Source: Longimicrobium terrae
GTDB lineage: Bacteria; Gemmatimonadota; Gemmatimonadetes; Longimicrobiales; Longimicrobiaceae
Reading direction: 5' to 3'
DNA: 64,000 nt
NCBI RefSeq assembly: GCF_014202995.1
Contig: NZ_JACHIA010000010.1
Span: 1-64,000, forward strand
Shown here: positions 7,892-17,140 of the stretch, piece after piece
How the letters are laid out: each line of letters begins with the position of its first letter
How positions within the stretch are numbered: the stretch's first letter is position 1
Translations under genes and position numbers: made by a program
Notes under the pieces: generated by a model
What the model saw: only the letters and a program-made list of their open reading frames with translations
The model's database searches: none
What the model was told of the DNA's origin: nothing

Positions 7892-8392
7892 ATGGGCCAC
7901 CTTACCACCTGCCCCTTCTGCGACGGCTCCGTCAGCGACGAGGCCGCGGCATGCCCCCACTGCGGCCGGCGCCTGTGGGGTGCGCGCCCGCCGCGGCAAG
8001 CGGCCGCGTACACGCCCGCCATCCCCGTCTCCCGCCCCGCCCCGGCGAAGCAGACGTACAGCCCCGTACCCATGATCATCTACGTGCTGCTCGGGCTGGG
8101 ATTTCTGTACTTCATTCCGCCCGTGCTTGGCGTGGCGTTGGCCTACGTCAACCGGGGCGAGGCGCGGGGCACGTGGCTGGAGTCTCACTACCAATGGCAG
8201 ATTCACACCTTCTGGGCTGGGCTGGTCTACGCAATCGCCGTCGCCGTCGTCGGGTTCGTGGTGGTCATGGGCACCCAGTCCATGGGGAGCCTCGTCCTGA
8301 TGGGCGCGGCGGCGGTGGGCGTGTTCGTATGGTATGCGTGGCGCGTGATCAGAGGCGCGCTGGTGCTGCACAAGGAGCAGGAGATCGGCTGA
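7892..8392 (+). CDS. Zinc-ribbon DUF4870-like membrane protein
   Basis: 166 residues from ATG 7892 (a 187-residue form from 7829 is possible). An N-terminal zinc ribbon (CPFCDGSV...CPHCGRRLW) is followed by a Pro-rich linker and three or four membrane helices at about 65-150. The stretch YVNRGEARGTWLESHYQWQI is characteristic of the DUF4870/Tic20-like family of small multi-spanning proteins, whose function is not established. The zinc ribbon would face the cytoplasm. It stands alone between two terminators. Confidence 0.75.
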   Translation: MGHLTTCPFCDGSVSDEAAACPHCGRRLWGARPPRQAAAYTPAIPVSRPAPAKQTYSPVPMIIYVLLGLGFLYFIPPVLGVALAYVNRGEARGTWLESHYQWQIHTFWAGLVYAIAVAVVGFVVVMGTQSMGSLVLMGAAAVGVFVWYAWRVIRGALVLHKEQEIG

Positions 8393-8450
8393 TCCGGCAT
8401 CCATCCACCCTCACCGAGAGGGGTCTGGTGGATGACGGGCGGGGACGAAA

Positions 8451-8494
8451 CGAAGGGGAGGCCCGCGGTGTGCGCCGCGGGCCTCCCCTTCGTT
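8451..8494. terminator. Bidirectional terminator
   Basis: An 18-bp perfect stem (CGAAGGGGAGGCCCGCGG / its complement) with a six-base loop between the convergent genes ending at 8392 and 8512. Confidence 0.9.
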
Positions 8495-8511
8495 AATCCA
8501 TCCCCCGTCTG

Positions 8512-11500
8512 CTACTGACGGCCCAGCGGGCGCCCCAGCAGGCGGGTCCACGACTTGGTCATCTGCTCGTACTCCGACGGGCAGCGCCGCGCGCGGGCCT
8601 GGGGCAGAATGCCGTCGCGCACCCATCCCTGGTACTTGCCCGGGTCCGAGCCGTAGATCCAGCAGGCGATGTTGAACAGGCGCTGCGGCCCCAGCGAGTG
8701 CTCGTCGGAAAAATCCGAGTTGTCGAACTGCGCGCCTTCGCTCTGCAGCGCCATGGCGCCGGAAAGCGCCGCGTTGGCGCCCTTGTCGCCGTCCTGCAGC
8801 AGCACCAGCGCGGCCAGCTGGTCCGCCACGTCCTCCTCGCGCCCGGTGATGGGCAAATCCAGCTGGTGCACCAGCGCGTGCCCGACCTCGTGCAGCATGA
8901 TGAAGTCGAACGCGCCGTTCACCCGCTCCGCCAGGTCCTGCTGGTTCTGCGCCACGCCCTGGAAGCCCTCGGTCAGGTAGTCCAGCATCTCATAGCAGAA
9001 GGTGACCGAGCCGTCGCGCGGATTGTAGAACGCGTTGGCGCCCATCTCTGAGCCGCACTCGCCAAAGAGCAGCGGCACGTTGCGCGGCAGCGGGAACGAA
9101 CCGTTCAGCTGGTCCGCCACGCCTTCCATGCGCCGCGCGCTCTGGAGCTGCGCCCGCATGGGGTTGTAGCGCGGGGTGGTCACGGCGGGGTACGCCGCCA
9201 CCCACTTGCCCGTCATTCCCGCCGTGCCGGCGCCCACCGGCGCGGTGGACGTGCCGCCCTGCGGACGCTGGGCGACGGCCCCGCTTCCGCGCTCCACCAG
9301 CAGGGTGTAGGCACCCGTGGCGCGCGGGCCGTACGAGTTCACCTGGATGGCGTAGGTGCCGTTGCCTTCCACGGTGAAGTTGAGCTGCGCGTCGCTCCCG
9401 CCGCCGCTGTCGTCGTCGCTGGCGATCGCCCGCGTGTCTTCGCCGTCCGTGGCGCCCACGGCCAGGTACGAGTCGAACGCGGTGGAGCGCAGCGTCACGC
9501 GCACCTGGTCGCCCGGCTCGCCGCGGTACAGGTACACGTCGGCGTACGAGCTGTCGCTGAGCATGGCGTCCTGCGCGGTCAGCTGCCCGGTCACCGGCTG
9601 CCCGATGCTCACGGCCGGAAAGCGGCTGGTGGCGTCGGTGCGCTGGGCCACCTGGCTGGCCGGGTCGATGCGCAGCGTGTACGCGCCGGACTCGTTGGCG
9701 CCAAAGGAGTTGGCCTGGATGGCGTACGTCCCCGAGCGGTCCAGCCGAACGCGCAGTTCGGCGTTGGCGCCCGGGCCGCTGTCGTCGTCCTGGGCGATGC
9801 GCTGGTACTGGTTTCCGAACAGCGTGCCCCAGGTGAGGAAGGGGTCGAAGTCGGTGGATTCCAGGCGGACGACGATTTCTTCGCCCGGCTGGCCCTGGTA
9901 GGTGTAGATGTCGTAGTGCGAACCGTCCTGCAGCGTGGGGTCCGACGCCTCCAGCCGGCCGGAAACGGTCTGCCCCTGGCGGATGGTGCTGCCCGACGCG
10001 ACCTGGCCGCCGCCGCCCGCGCTGCGCACGGCCAGCGTGTAGGCGCCCGTCACGTTGCCCTGCAGCGAGTTGGCGCGGATCACGTAGCGGCCGTTGCTGC
10101 CCACCGTCACGCGAAGCTGCGAGTTGGTGCCGCCGCCGCCGTCGTCGTCATGGTCGGCGCCCGTCACCGCCGAGGCCGCGTCTTCGCCGCCGCCCAGGAA
10201 GGTGTCGAAGTCGCTGGAGCTCATGGTGACCTCGATCTGCTCGCCGGGGCTGCCCTGGTACACGAACAGGTCGTACAGCGACTGGTCCGTCAGCACGGGA
10301 TCGCCCGAGGCCAGGCGGCCCTGCACCGACTGCCCGGCGCGGATGGGCGTGCCCTGCGCCTGCGCCGGCCCGGTGCCGCGGGCCGCGGTTTCCACGCGCA
10401 GCGTGTAGGCGCCGGTGGAGGCCGCGGCCACGGAGTTGGCGCGGATGCCGAACTCGCCGCTGGCGCCCACCACGGCCACCATGCGGGCGTTGGTGCCGCC
10501 TGCGCCGTCGTCGTCGCGCGCCTCGGGGGTCAGCGTGCCGCCGCGAATGGTGCCGCCGGACAGGTACGCGTCGAACGCCGTCGACATCATGGTGACGGTG
10601 ATCTGCTCGCCGGGGGTGCCGCGGTAGGTGTACAGGTCAAAGAACGACCCGTCATCCAGCTTGTTGTCGGACGCCGCCAGGGCGCCGGTGACGGTTTCGC
10701 CGGCGCGGATGGGGCCGCCGCTGGCCGTGCGCGCGCCGCCGTTGGACGCCTGCGTCGCGGGCGTGGTGCGCGGGGCGGGCGCCGGAGCACCCCCGCCGCC
10801 GCTCTGCACCGACACTGTGTACGCCCCGGTTTCGCCGGGGGACAGCGTGTTCACCCGGATCACGTACTGGCCGGAGGGTCCCACCGTGGCCTGCAGCCGG
10901 GCGTTGGTGCCGCCCGCGCCGTCATCGTCCGTTTCCGTGCTCTGCGCCGTGGCCCCGCCGCCCAGGAACGCGTCAAAGGCGGTGGACATGAGCGTGATGG
11001 TGATGTTCTCGCCCGGCCGGCCCTGGTACGTGTACAGGTCGAAGTGCGAGTCGTCGGCCAGCTTGGGGTCCGACGCGGTCAGCTCGCCCGAGATCGTCTG
11101 CCCCGCGCGGATGGTCTGGCCGGAGCCGCCCGCGGCCGGAGCCGGGCGCGGGGAGGGCGCCGGAGCCGGAGCCGGCGTGCCGCCGCCGCCACCGCTCTGC
11201 ACGGCCAGGGTGTAGCGCCCGGTGGCCGGCTGCAGCGAGTTCACGCGGATCACGTACTGGCCGGTGGCGCCCACCGTGCCCTCCAGCCGCGAGTTGGTTC
11301 CGCCCGCGCCGTCATCGTCCGTGTCCGTGCTCTGCGCCGTGGCGCCGCCGCCCAGGAACGTGTCGAAGTCGCTGGACGTGAGCGTGATGGTGATCCGCTC
11401 GCCGGGGCGGCCGCGGTACACGTACAGGTCGTAGTGCGAGTCGTCGGCCAGCTTGGGGTCCGAGGCGGACAGATCGCCCGAAACGGTCTGGCCGGCGCGG

Positions 11501-11583
11501 ATGGGCTGCTGCGCATGCGCGGGAACTGCGCACAGCAGCGCCACCGCGGCCGTGGGCAGAAGGAGGTGGCGTGCGAGGTTCAT
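8512..11583 (-). CDS. Exported protein: six PPC-like repeats plus DUF4344-type metallopeptidase
   Basis: 1023 residues with a signal peptide (MNLARHLLLPTAAVALLCAV, cleavage near AHAQ). Six repeats of ~110-125 residues follow, each with an IRAGQTVSG-like start, a YDLYxYxGxPGE core and an FDxxLxGG/DDDGxGGTNxxL segment, the pattern of bacterial pre-peptidase C-terminal (PPC) beta-sandwich domains. Linkers are Ala/Pro/Gly-rich. The C-terminal ~250 residues carry HEVGHALVHQLDLPITGREE, an HExxH zinc site with a downstream Glu, plus four Cys, matching DUF4344 putative metallopeptidases. The likely role is an extracellular or periplasmic zinc peptidase presented on a long binding stalk. The substrate is unknown. 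The first ATG giving a signal peptide was chosen; a 1151-residue longer frame lacks one. Confidence 0.85.
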   Translation of the reverse strand: MNLARHLLLPTAAVALLCAVPAHAQQPIRAGQTVSGDLSASDPKLADDSHYDLYVYRGRPGERITITLTSSDFDTFLGGGATAQSTDTDDDGAGGTNSRLEGTVGATGQYVIRVNSLQPATGRYTLAVQSGGGGGTPAPAPAPSPRPAPAAGGSGQTIRAGQTISGELTASDPKLADDSHFDLYTYQGRPGENITITLMSTAFDAFLGGGATAQSTETDDDGAGGTNARLQATVGPSGQYVIRVNTLSPGETGAYTVSVQSGGGGAPAPAPRTTPATQASNGGARTASGGPIRAGETVTGALAASDNKLDDGSFFDLYTYRGTPGEQITVTMMSTAFDAYLSGGTIRGGTLTPEARDDDGAGGTNARMVAVVGASGEFGIRANSVAAASTGAYTLRVETAARGTGPAQAQGTPIRAGQSVQGRLASGDPVLTDQSLYDLFVYQGSPGEQIEVTMSSSDFDTFLGGGEDAASAVTGADHDDDGGGGTNSQLRVTVGSNGRYVIRANSLQGNVTGAYTLAVRSAGGGGQVASGSTIRQGQTVSGRLEASDPTLQDGSHYDIYTYQGQPGEEIVVRLESTDFDPFLTWGTLFGNQYQRIAQDDDSGPGANAELRVRLDRSGTYAIQANSFGANESGAYTLRIDPASQVAQRTDATSRFPAVSIGQPVTGQLTAQDAMLSDSSYADVYLYRGEPGDQVRVTLRSTAFDSYLAVGATDGEDTRAIASDDDSGGGSDAQLNFTVEGNGTYAIQVNSYGPRATGAYTLLVERGSGAVAQRPQGGTSTAPVGAGTAGMTGKWVAAYPAVTTPRYNPMRAQLQSARRMEGVADQLNGSFPLPRNVPLLFGECGSEMGANAFYNPRDGSVTFCYEMLDYLTEGFQGVAQNQQDLAERVNGAFDFIMLHEVGHALVHQLDLPITGREEDVADQLAALVLLQDGDKGANAALSGAMALQSEGAQFDNSDFSDEHSLGPQRLFNIACWIYGSDPGKYQGWVRDGILPQARARRCPSEYEQMTKSWTRLLGRPLGRQ

Positions 11584-12209
11584 TGAGGCCCGAGCGGTTG
11601 GACGGGAACGCGAGCACAGCGGAGCGCCGGAGTGGCGCACCGGGTCCTGACAGGAAAGGGGCGGACCCGCGGACCGGCGCGGGGGCACGCCTGTCCGCGA
11701 TCGAAACCGGACCGCGGAGGGCAATATAGCGCGCGCCCATCCAGCGTCCAATGCCGCTGCCCGCTGTTTTTGATGGCCTGATACACAGCTTTTCCGGGTC
11801 GCCGTTTCAGGGTTCGCGCGCCTGCCTGGCACAAGAACCCGTATCAGTGGGCGAGAGTTCCACGAACAGCTACGAGGATCACTCAGCGGACAGAATAGGC
11901 CAGAAAACGCCAGTGCGGGATTCCCGATTACCCGCCCTGCCTGGCCCCGCCTGGATCGATGCAGCAAAGCTCCGACGATGCATGCGAGCGTCGTCGGGGC
12001 TTTCCGTTTCTCGAAGGCCGATCCTCAACGTTGGGGGTGCGGGAGCAAGGCAATGCGCAGCAACAGCAGAAAGCATCACACAGACGTGAGGCTTCACCTG
12101 CACGGCGACCTCGGACAATCTCGAACGCCCTCTGGCGCATCCTCCGATTCAACGGGCTTCGTTCGATGCACTTCCACCATCCACCATCCACTGATACAGC
12201 GGATGATGG
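11584..12209. other. 626-bp intergenic region with one terminator-like hairpin
   Basis: Lies between two leftward genes. The only clear structure is a hairpin at 11966-12003 (AAAGCTCCGACGA / TCGTCGGGGCTTT, twelve-base loop), which could end a short untranslated transcript. No reading frame with coding character was found; the promoter of the 8512-11583 gene should lie at its left end. Confidence 0.5.
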
Positions 12210-13940
12210 TCAGCGGACGACGGTGAGCGTGCGCCGGGCGACGGCGGGCTCGCGGCCGGGCAGGAGAACCGTGACTTCCAGCGTGTAGCCGCCGGGGCGC
12301 AGGCCGGCGGGGAGCGATACGCCCAGCGCGCGCCCCACCACCGGACCGGGCTCCACCGGCTCCACCCACCGCATCGCCGCCGTACGCCCGGCCCGCGCCA
12401 GCCCCACGGCCTCCAGCTGCCGCCGGCCCCAGCCCGGCTCGTCCGGCACCAGGCGCACGCGAACGGTCATGGAATCCGCCGCGCCCACGTCGTACGTCTC
12501 CCAGAACACCGCCAGCCGCTCCCCCGCCCGCGCCTCCGCCGAGGAGCGCGCACCCGCCGCCGCCTCGTCCAGCGTCACCGGCCGCGCGGCGGGATCAGCC
12601 AGCAGAAGCAGGTCCGACACGGCCGCGCGCGCATCGCCACCCAGCGCCACCCGCCGCCGTCCGAAGATGCGCGACGAATCCGCCCGTACCTCCAGGCTCG
12701 CGACCACGCTGTCCGTGGGAAGCGTCACGCGCAGCACGCCCCGCCGGGTGAACTCGGCGCGCGCCATCGCCGGGCGGGCATCGGCGTCTGCCATGGCCAC
12801 CAAGGCGGCGTTCAGCCGGGACGCGGCGGCAAGGCTGTCGTCGCGCAGGGTGAAGGCGGCCACCAGGACCGTTTCGCGCCCGCGCCGGAACCGCGCGAAC
12901 TGGTGCGGCAGTTCCGCCATCCGCGCCGCGTACGCCGGGCCGTAGCGGGTGATGGTGACCGCCGATTCCTCCGTGGGCCACTCATCGCCCTTGAGCGCGC
13001 GGGGATCGCGGGCCACGGAGAGCGGCGGCAGCCACTCCCACGAGCGGCCGCCGGTGTAGCCCACCACCGCGTCGCCCGGGTTGGTGCCGACGTACGAGGG
13101 CTGGTACACGGCCCACGAGCGCGGCCATCCGTACCGCACCACCACCTCGCGCGAATCGTCCAGCCAGCGCGTGCGGTCCACCTGACGCGCGTCGTCCTGC
13201 AGGGCGTGCATCACCCAGCGGGCGTAGTGCTCGGTGCGGCGGTCGTTGCCCGGCTCCGACCAGAACGGGTCCGCCAGCCACCACAACCTGCGCTCCGCCA
13301 CCGCGCGGTCCGCGGGGGACAGCGCCCGCCACGTGCGCTGGTCGCGCGCGGAAAGCAGTTCGTCCACATCCACCCACCGCGCCCGCTCCGTGGCGGGAAG
13401 CAGCTGCAGCGCGCGCTCGAACGCGGCGCCCGCCTCGTCAAAGCGGCCATCCTCGTGCAGCGCGAAACCCGCGAGCGCGGCGCACCACGCGGCCTCTGCC
13501 CGGCAGGCGTGCGCGGCGGCGAGGGCGCGGGCGGGCTCCTTGTGCTCCGCCAGGTAGCGCACGCGCTGCCCCGTGATCCACGCGTCGCCGGGGCTGCGCG
13601 CGGCGGCGGCATCCAGCGCGCGCACCAGCTCCGCGCGGCGCGTGGAAACGATGGGCGGCTCCGGCGGGGGATTCACGTCGCCGTCGTCGCTGAAGTAGAA
13701 GCAGAAGCGGCCCACGCGCGTGCAGTCGCTCGGGCTTCCGCCGCCCAGCCCGCGCACCCGCGGCAGGCGCCCCGCGCGGAACCGCTCGAACGCGGCCTGC
13801 TGCGAGCGTGCGTCGCGCAGGGTCTGCACACTGTCGGCCGCCTGCACGCCCGCGAAGCGCACGGGCTGCGCCTGCGCCCGCGCATCTGCGGGAAGGAGGA
13901 CGGCGGCCAGCAATACGGTTCCGAAGAATCGAGGGGCCAT
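12210..13940 (-). CDS. Large exported protein of unknown function
   Basis: 576 residues with a signal peptide (MAPRFFGTVLLAAVLLPADA, cleavage near RAQ). Residues ~110-215 look TPR-like (RAELVRALDAAAARSPGDAW, RFDEAGAAFERALQLLPATE). The middle (~220-345) contains WLADPFWSEPGNDRRTEHYA and VVRYGWPRSWAVYQP, recalling the GWxTD-type domain found in secreted proteins of Acidobacteria/Gemmatimonadota. The C-terminus is beta-rich, with repeated Ig-like strands and a closing GYTLEVTVLLPGREPAVARR. No catalytic motif was recognised. It is probably periplasmic. The start is the ATG that heads the signal peptide. Confidence 0.7.
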   Translation of the reverse strand: MAPRFFGTVLLAAVLLPADARAQAQPVRFAGVQAADSVQTLRDARSQQAAFERFRAGRLPRVRGLGGGSPSDCTRVGRFCFYFSDDGDVNPPPEPPIVSTRRAELVRALDAAAARSPGDAWITGQRVRYLAEHKEPARALAAAHACRAEAAWCAALAGFALHEDGRFDEAGAAFERALQLLPATERARWVDVDELLSARDQRTWRALSPADRAVAERRLWWLADPFWSEPGNDRRTEHYARWVMHALQDDARQVDRTRWLDDSREVVVRYGWPRSWAVYQPSYVGTNPGDAVVGYTGGRSWEWLPPLSVARDPRALKGDEWPTEESAVTITRYGPAYAARMAELPHQFARFRRGRETVLVAAFTLRDDSLAAASRLNAALVAMADADARPAMARAEFTRRGVLRVTLPTDSVVASLEVRADSSRIFGRRRVALGGDARAAVSDLLLLADPAARPVTLDEAAAGARSSAEARAGERLAVFWETYDVGAADSMTVRVRLVPDEPGWGRRQLEAVGLARAGRTAAMRWVEPVEPGPVVGRALGVSLPAGLRPGGYTLEVTVLLPGREPAVARRTLTVVR

Positions 13941-14257
13941 GGCGCTGCTCCGGGCTGGATGGGGAGCGGATGGGAGTACATGCTTCCGCTGCATCGGCCG
14001 CGCCAACGGATCGGCACGCACGGCGGTGGCGGCTCACGATCGGGGCTGCACCCAATCGCCGTCACCGCGCGGGGGTGGAGAACGCGCTCCCTGGCCGGAT
14101 CCGGGCGGGCTGGACGTCGAAACGGACGCGCGGCGGAAGGTGCATCAGTCTGGCGGAACGATTCACGCCTGTTACAGGAACCGCTCGGAGAGAAAGCCGC
14201 GGCGGAACGCGGATCAGCATCCGCCACCGGCGTCACATACGGGAACGAGGCAGACGG
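13941..14257. other. Divergent promoter region
   Basis: 317 bp between the leftward exported-protein gene and the rightward TspO-like gene. No obvious -35/-10 pair or repeat can be named with confidence. Confidence 0.4.
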
Positions 14258-15028
14258 ATGAAATCGGACAGGCTGCGGCAGTGGGCCAACGTGTTGTTCT
14301 CCATCACGCAGATCGCGGCGCCCGCCATCCCCGCGGCGATGGGGCTGCCCGCGATCGGCGAGGTATCCAACCGCTATCCGACATACGTGGTCCCCGCCGG
14401 ATACGCGTTCTCCATCTGGTCGCTGATCTTTCTGCTGACCGTGATCTACGCGGTCTGGCAGGCGCTCCCGGCGCAGCGCGCCCATCCGCTGCTGCGGCGC
14501 GTGGGATGGCTGACCGCGGCGGCCATGCTGGGCAACACGGTGTGGGAACTCGTCTTTCCGCGCGGATGGTACGCGCTGAGCGTGCTGGTAATCGCCGGGA
14601 TTCTGGCGTCGCTCATCGTGGTGATCGCGCGGACGGCGCCGCGGCGGCAGTCGCTGTCCGCCACGGAGCGTGCGCTCGTGTGGGTGACGTTCAGCATTTT
14701 TCTGGGATGGATCACCGTGGCGACGGTGGCGAACGTGGCGGGTTCGGGACTGGCGCTGGGATGGACCGGCGCGCCGCTGACGGCCGAGATGTGGGGAATC
14801 ATCATGATCGCCATCGCCGGGGGGATCGCGGCGGCGGTGACGTGGAGCACGGGAGGGAACGCGGGATACGCGCTGACGGTCGTCTGGGCGCTGGTGGCCG
14901 TCTTCATCGCGCGGCGCGGCGGGGACGAGGCGGTGCGGTCCGGCACCGTGGCGTGGACGGCGGCGGGCTCCATCCTGCTCATCCTGAGCACCTTGGCCGT
15001 ATCGAAACTGCGGGCGCGATCGGAGTAG
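14258..15028 (+). CDS. TspO/MBR-like multi-spanning membrane protein
   Basis: 256 residues with seven predicted hydrophobic helices. YVVPAGYAFSIWSLIFLLTV matches the FSIWxLIY signature of the tryptophan-rich sensory/TspO-like group. Conserved Trp residues recur in GNTVWELVF and FSIFLGWITV. TspO-type proteins bind porphyrins or sterols in the outer membrane or inner membrane; this longer version is a distant relative of unknown ligand. The ATG at 14258 follows a GAACGAGG ribosome site. It is monocistronic with its own terminator. Confidence 0.75.
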   Translation: MKSDRLRQWANVLFSITQIAAPAIPAAMGLPAIGEVSNRYPTYVVPAGYAFSIWSLIFLLTVIYAVWQALPAQRAHPLLRRVGWLTAAAMLGNTVWELVFPRGWYALSVLVIAGILASLIVVIARTAPRRQSLSATERALVWVTFSIFLGWITVATVANVAGSGLALGWTGAPLTAEMWGIIMIAIAGGIAAAVTWSTGGNAGYALTVVWALVAVFIARRGGDEAVRSGTVAWTAAGSILLILSTLAVSKLRARSE

Positions 15029-15049
15029 AACGTTCTCCGCGGGCACAAT

Positions 15050-15080
15050 AAGAGGGCGCGCCCGCCGGGTGCGCCCTCTT
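15050..15080. terminator. Hairpin terminator
   Basis: Arms AAGAGGGCGC and GCGCCCTCTT, 22 bp after the TspO-like gene; its mirror symmetry allows use by the convergent reductase gene. Confidence 0.85.
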
Positions 15081-15189
15081 CCATCATCCCCGAACATCCA
15101 GCGCGCTGCCGCGACCCAGCTTGGGGGAATCCGACAGGTGCCCGCGCGCTGATTCCAATCGGCCGCGGCCAGCGCCTGCGTCCGTCCCG

Positions 15190-16179
15190 TTACCTCTGGA
15201 CGACCGGAGTCTGGTGCGGCTCGCCCGTCGTGCTCAGTGCCAGGATTTCCTGGCGGATGGCGCGGGTTTCCGGCACCGGCAGGCCGAGCGCATCCCCGTA
15301 TGTGAGGATCGCGCCGGCAAACAGGTCCAGTTCCGTGCGGCCCTTGCCCCCGTGCACATCCAGCTGCAGCGACGTGGGCGTGTGATACGGAAAGGTGGCC
15401 GCCTTCTGGAACGTGCGCTCGATGAGGTCATCCGGCAGCGCGATGCCCCTGGCGCGGGCGATGGCCTCGATTTCCTGCATCAGGACGCGGGCCCGGGCGT
15501 GCAGGGCAGGCTCTTCGTGGACCTGGCCGATGGACCTGTTGTAGCGGGCCGAGACCAGGCCAAAGCTGGCGATGAAGAAGAACTTGGTCCAGATGGCGGG
15601 AAATGCGTCGGTCTGGTACTCCAGCCTGATGCCCGCGTCCGTCAGAAGGCCCAGCAGCGGGCGGGGATCGAACGAGGCATTCCGCGGGTCCTGGCCGGCG
15701 ACGATGCTGCCCGGATTGCCGCGGTGCTCCACGACCCCTGCTTCCTTGAGATGGGACGCCACGTAGACGCAGGCCGGCAGAATGACCGTGTGCGGGAGGA
15801 TGCGGCGGATGCGGTCGTAGATGTCCACCCCGTTCATCAGGGGCAGAACCGCCGCGCCGGCGGGGAGAACGGGCTGCAGCTGCCGGCAGAGGTCTTCCAG
15901 GTCGTACTCCTTGACGCACAGCAGCAGCAGATTCACCGCGCCCAGTTCCGCGACGCTTTCCACCACCCGCGCCGGGTGCGCGACGGAATCCGGATGCTCG
16001 GGCGAGAGCAGCGTGAGCCCGTGCTCGCACACGGCGGCAAGGGTGGCGCCCCGCGCCACGAACGTGACCCGCGCGCCCATCGACCCGGCGTACTGCTTCG
16101 CCAGCTTGAAGCCGAAGTAGCCCCCGACTCCACCCAGCCCCACGACCGCGAGTTCGGCTGTGTTCCGCTGAGAATCCAT
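15190..16179 (-). CDS. 2-dehydropantoate 2-reductase family protein (PanE/ApbA-like)
   Basis: 329 residues. An N-terminal Rossmann fold with VVGLGGVGGYFGFKLAKQ (GxGxxG, as in NADPH-dependent ketopantoate reductases) is followed by FVARG, NLLLLCVKEYDLED and LPLMNGVD, which are the family's conserved cofactor and substrate boxes (VK and NG). The C-terminal helical domain has the Lys of TKFFFIASFG and the PYHTPTSLQLDVHGGKGRTE segment near the catalytic Glu. The expected reaction is NADPH reduction of 2-dehydropantoate to pantoate for coenzyme A synthesis, but paralogs with other ketoacids are common. The start at 16179 has an AGGGAG ribosome site. Confidence 0.88.
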   Translation of the reverse strand: MDSQRNTAELAVVGLGGVGGYFGFKLAKQYAGSMGARVTFVARGATLAAVCEHGLTLLSPEHPDSVAHPARVVESVAELGAVNLLLLCVKEYDLEDLCRQLQPVLPAGAAVLPLMNGVDIYDRIRRILPHTVILPACVYVASHLKEAGVVEHRGNPGSIVAGQDPRNASFDPRPLLGLLTDAGIRLEYQTDAFPAIWTKFFFIASFGLVSARYNRSIGQVHEEPALHARARVLMQEIEAIARARGIALPDDLIERTFQKAATFPYHTPTSLQLDVHGGKGRTELDLFAGAILTYGDALGLPVPETRAIRQEILALSTTGEPHQTPVVQR

Positions 16180-16271
16180 GAAAGCTCCCTGAGAGTGGAA
16201 AGCGGAAAAAGCCATGCGGGACCGGTGGAAGAGTAGATCCCGGGCAGCGGCGGACGCAATCGTGGAAACGA

Positions 16272-16307
16272 AAGAGGGGGCGCACCCCGGCGGGTGCGCC
16301 CCCTCTT
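16272..16307 (-). terminator. Terminator of the coiled-coil gene
   Basis: Stem AAGAGGGGGCGCACC / GGTGCGCCCCCTCTT, 20 bp downstream of the leftward gene ending at 16327. Confidence 0.88.
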
Positions 16308-16326
16308 CATCCATCTATCCCGAAGA

Positions 16327-16875
16327 TCAGTTGCCGGAGCCCGGAGCCGCGGAAGGGGCGGCGCCGCCCGCGGGGCCGCCGCGCAGCGTTTCCAGGCGCG
16401 CGAGCAGCGCCGGAACCTGCGGGTCCAGCCGCGTCATGGTGGCGATGAGCTGATTGACGTACGCCTGCTGCTTGGTGCGCACCTCGGGCAGCGCCATTAC
16501 GCGGGGCGTAAGCTGGTCGAAGTACACGGCCATTGCCTCGGCCTCGCTGGTGAGCGCGGCCAGGCGGACGGTGTCGCCGGCCTGCTGCGCGGCCTGCATC
16601 TCGGTGCCGAGCGTTTCCGCGCGGGCAAGGCGGCGCGTGGCGGTGCTGTCGACGGTGGCGGCGGCGGCCAGCAGGTCGCGGTTGAGCGCCTCGCCGGCGG
16701 CCAGGATGGTGGAATCCTGCAGCGCGGTCTGCTGCAGATGCTCCAGCCGGGCCTGGATCTGCGCGATCTCCACCTGCGGCGCGGGCGCGGCCTGGGCCGG
16801 CGGCGCGGCGGGCGTGGTCTGCGCGGCCAGGGCGGACGGAAGCGCCAGCGCGGCGGCCACCAGCAGTCGGGTCAT
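16327..16875 (-). CDS. Small exported coiled-coil protein
   Basis: 182 residues. Signal peptide MTRLLVAAALALPSALA (cleavage near AQT), an Ala/Pro-rich linker, then a long amphipathic helical stretch (VEIAQIQARLEHLQQTALQD through RVMALPEVRTKQQAYVNQLI) and a Gly/Ala/Pro tail. No known domain. It is probably periplasmic, with an unknown partner. The ATG at 16875 was preferred to an upstream ATG because it opens directly with the signal peptide. Confidence 0.7.
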   Translation of the reverse strand: MTRLLVAAALALPSALAAQTTPAAPPAQAAPAPQVEIAQIQARLEHLQQTALQDSTILAAGEALNRDLLAAAATVDSTATRRLARAETLGTEMQAAQQAGDTVRLAALTSEAEAMAVYFDQLTPRVMALPEVRTKQQAYVNQLIATMTRLDPQVPALLARLETLRGGPAGGAAPSAAPGSGN

Positions 16876-16982
16876 CTTCTGCACGAGTACGTCTCCCACC
16901 AGAGTACGGGTGCGGCCGCCGGGCCCGGCGTTCCGCGGAATGCAAGCGGATACACTACATGCGTTTACATGATCCACGGGAC

Positions 16983-17140
16983 GGAAGTGCGTGAGTGCTG
17001 GGTGCGTCAGTGCGTGAGTGCGAAAGACGGCAAAGAAAAAAGCGCCTTCTCTCCGCGGGCGATCGATGGGATCAAGGCCGCACCTCCGCCCGGCAGTTCA
17101 GCACTCACGCACCCAGCACTAACGCACTCACGCACTTCCT
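16983..17140. repeat. Inverted pair of R5 repeats
   Basis: 16983-17022 (rightward) and 17099-17140 (leftward) are ~40-bp GTGCGTGAGTGC-type arms enclosing ~76 bp. The right arm supplies the stop codon of the permease gene (TGA read leftward from 17130 to 17128). Confidence 0.8.

Noticed and set aside
7260-8392. Lasso biosynthesis genes next to the small peptide
   Set aside because: The neighbouring genes encode a kinase and a DUF4870-like protein; no protease or cyclase motif is seen.
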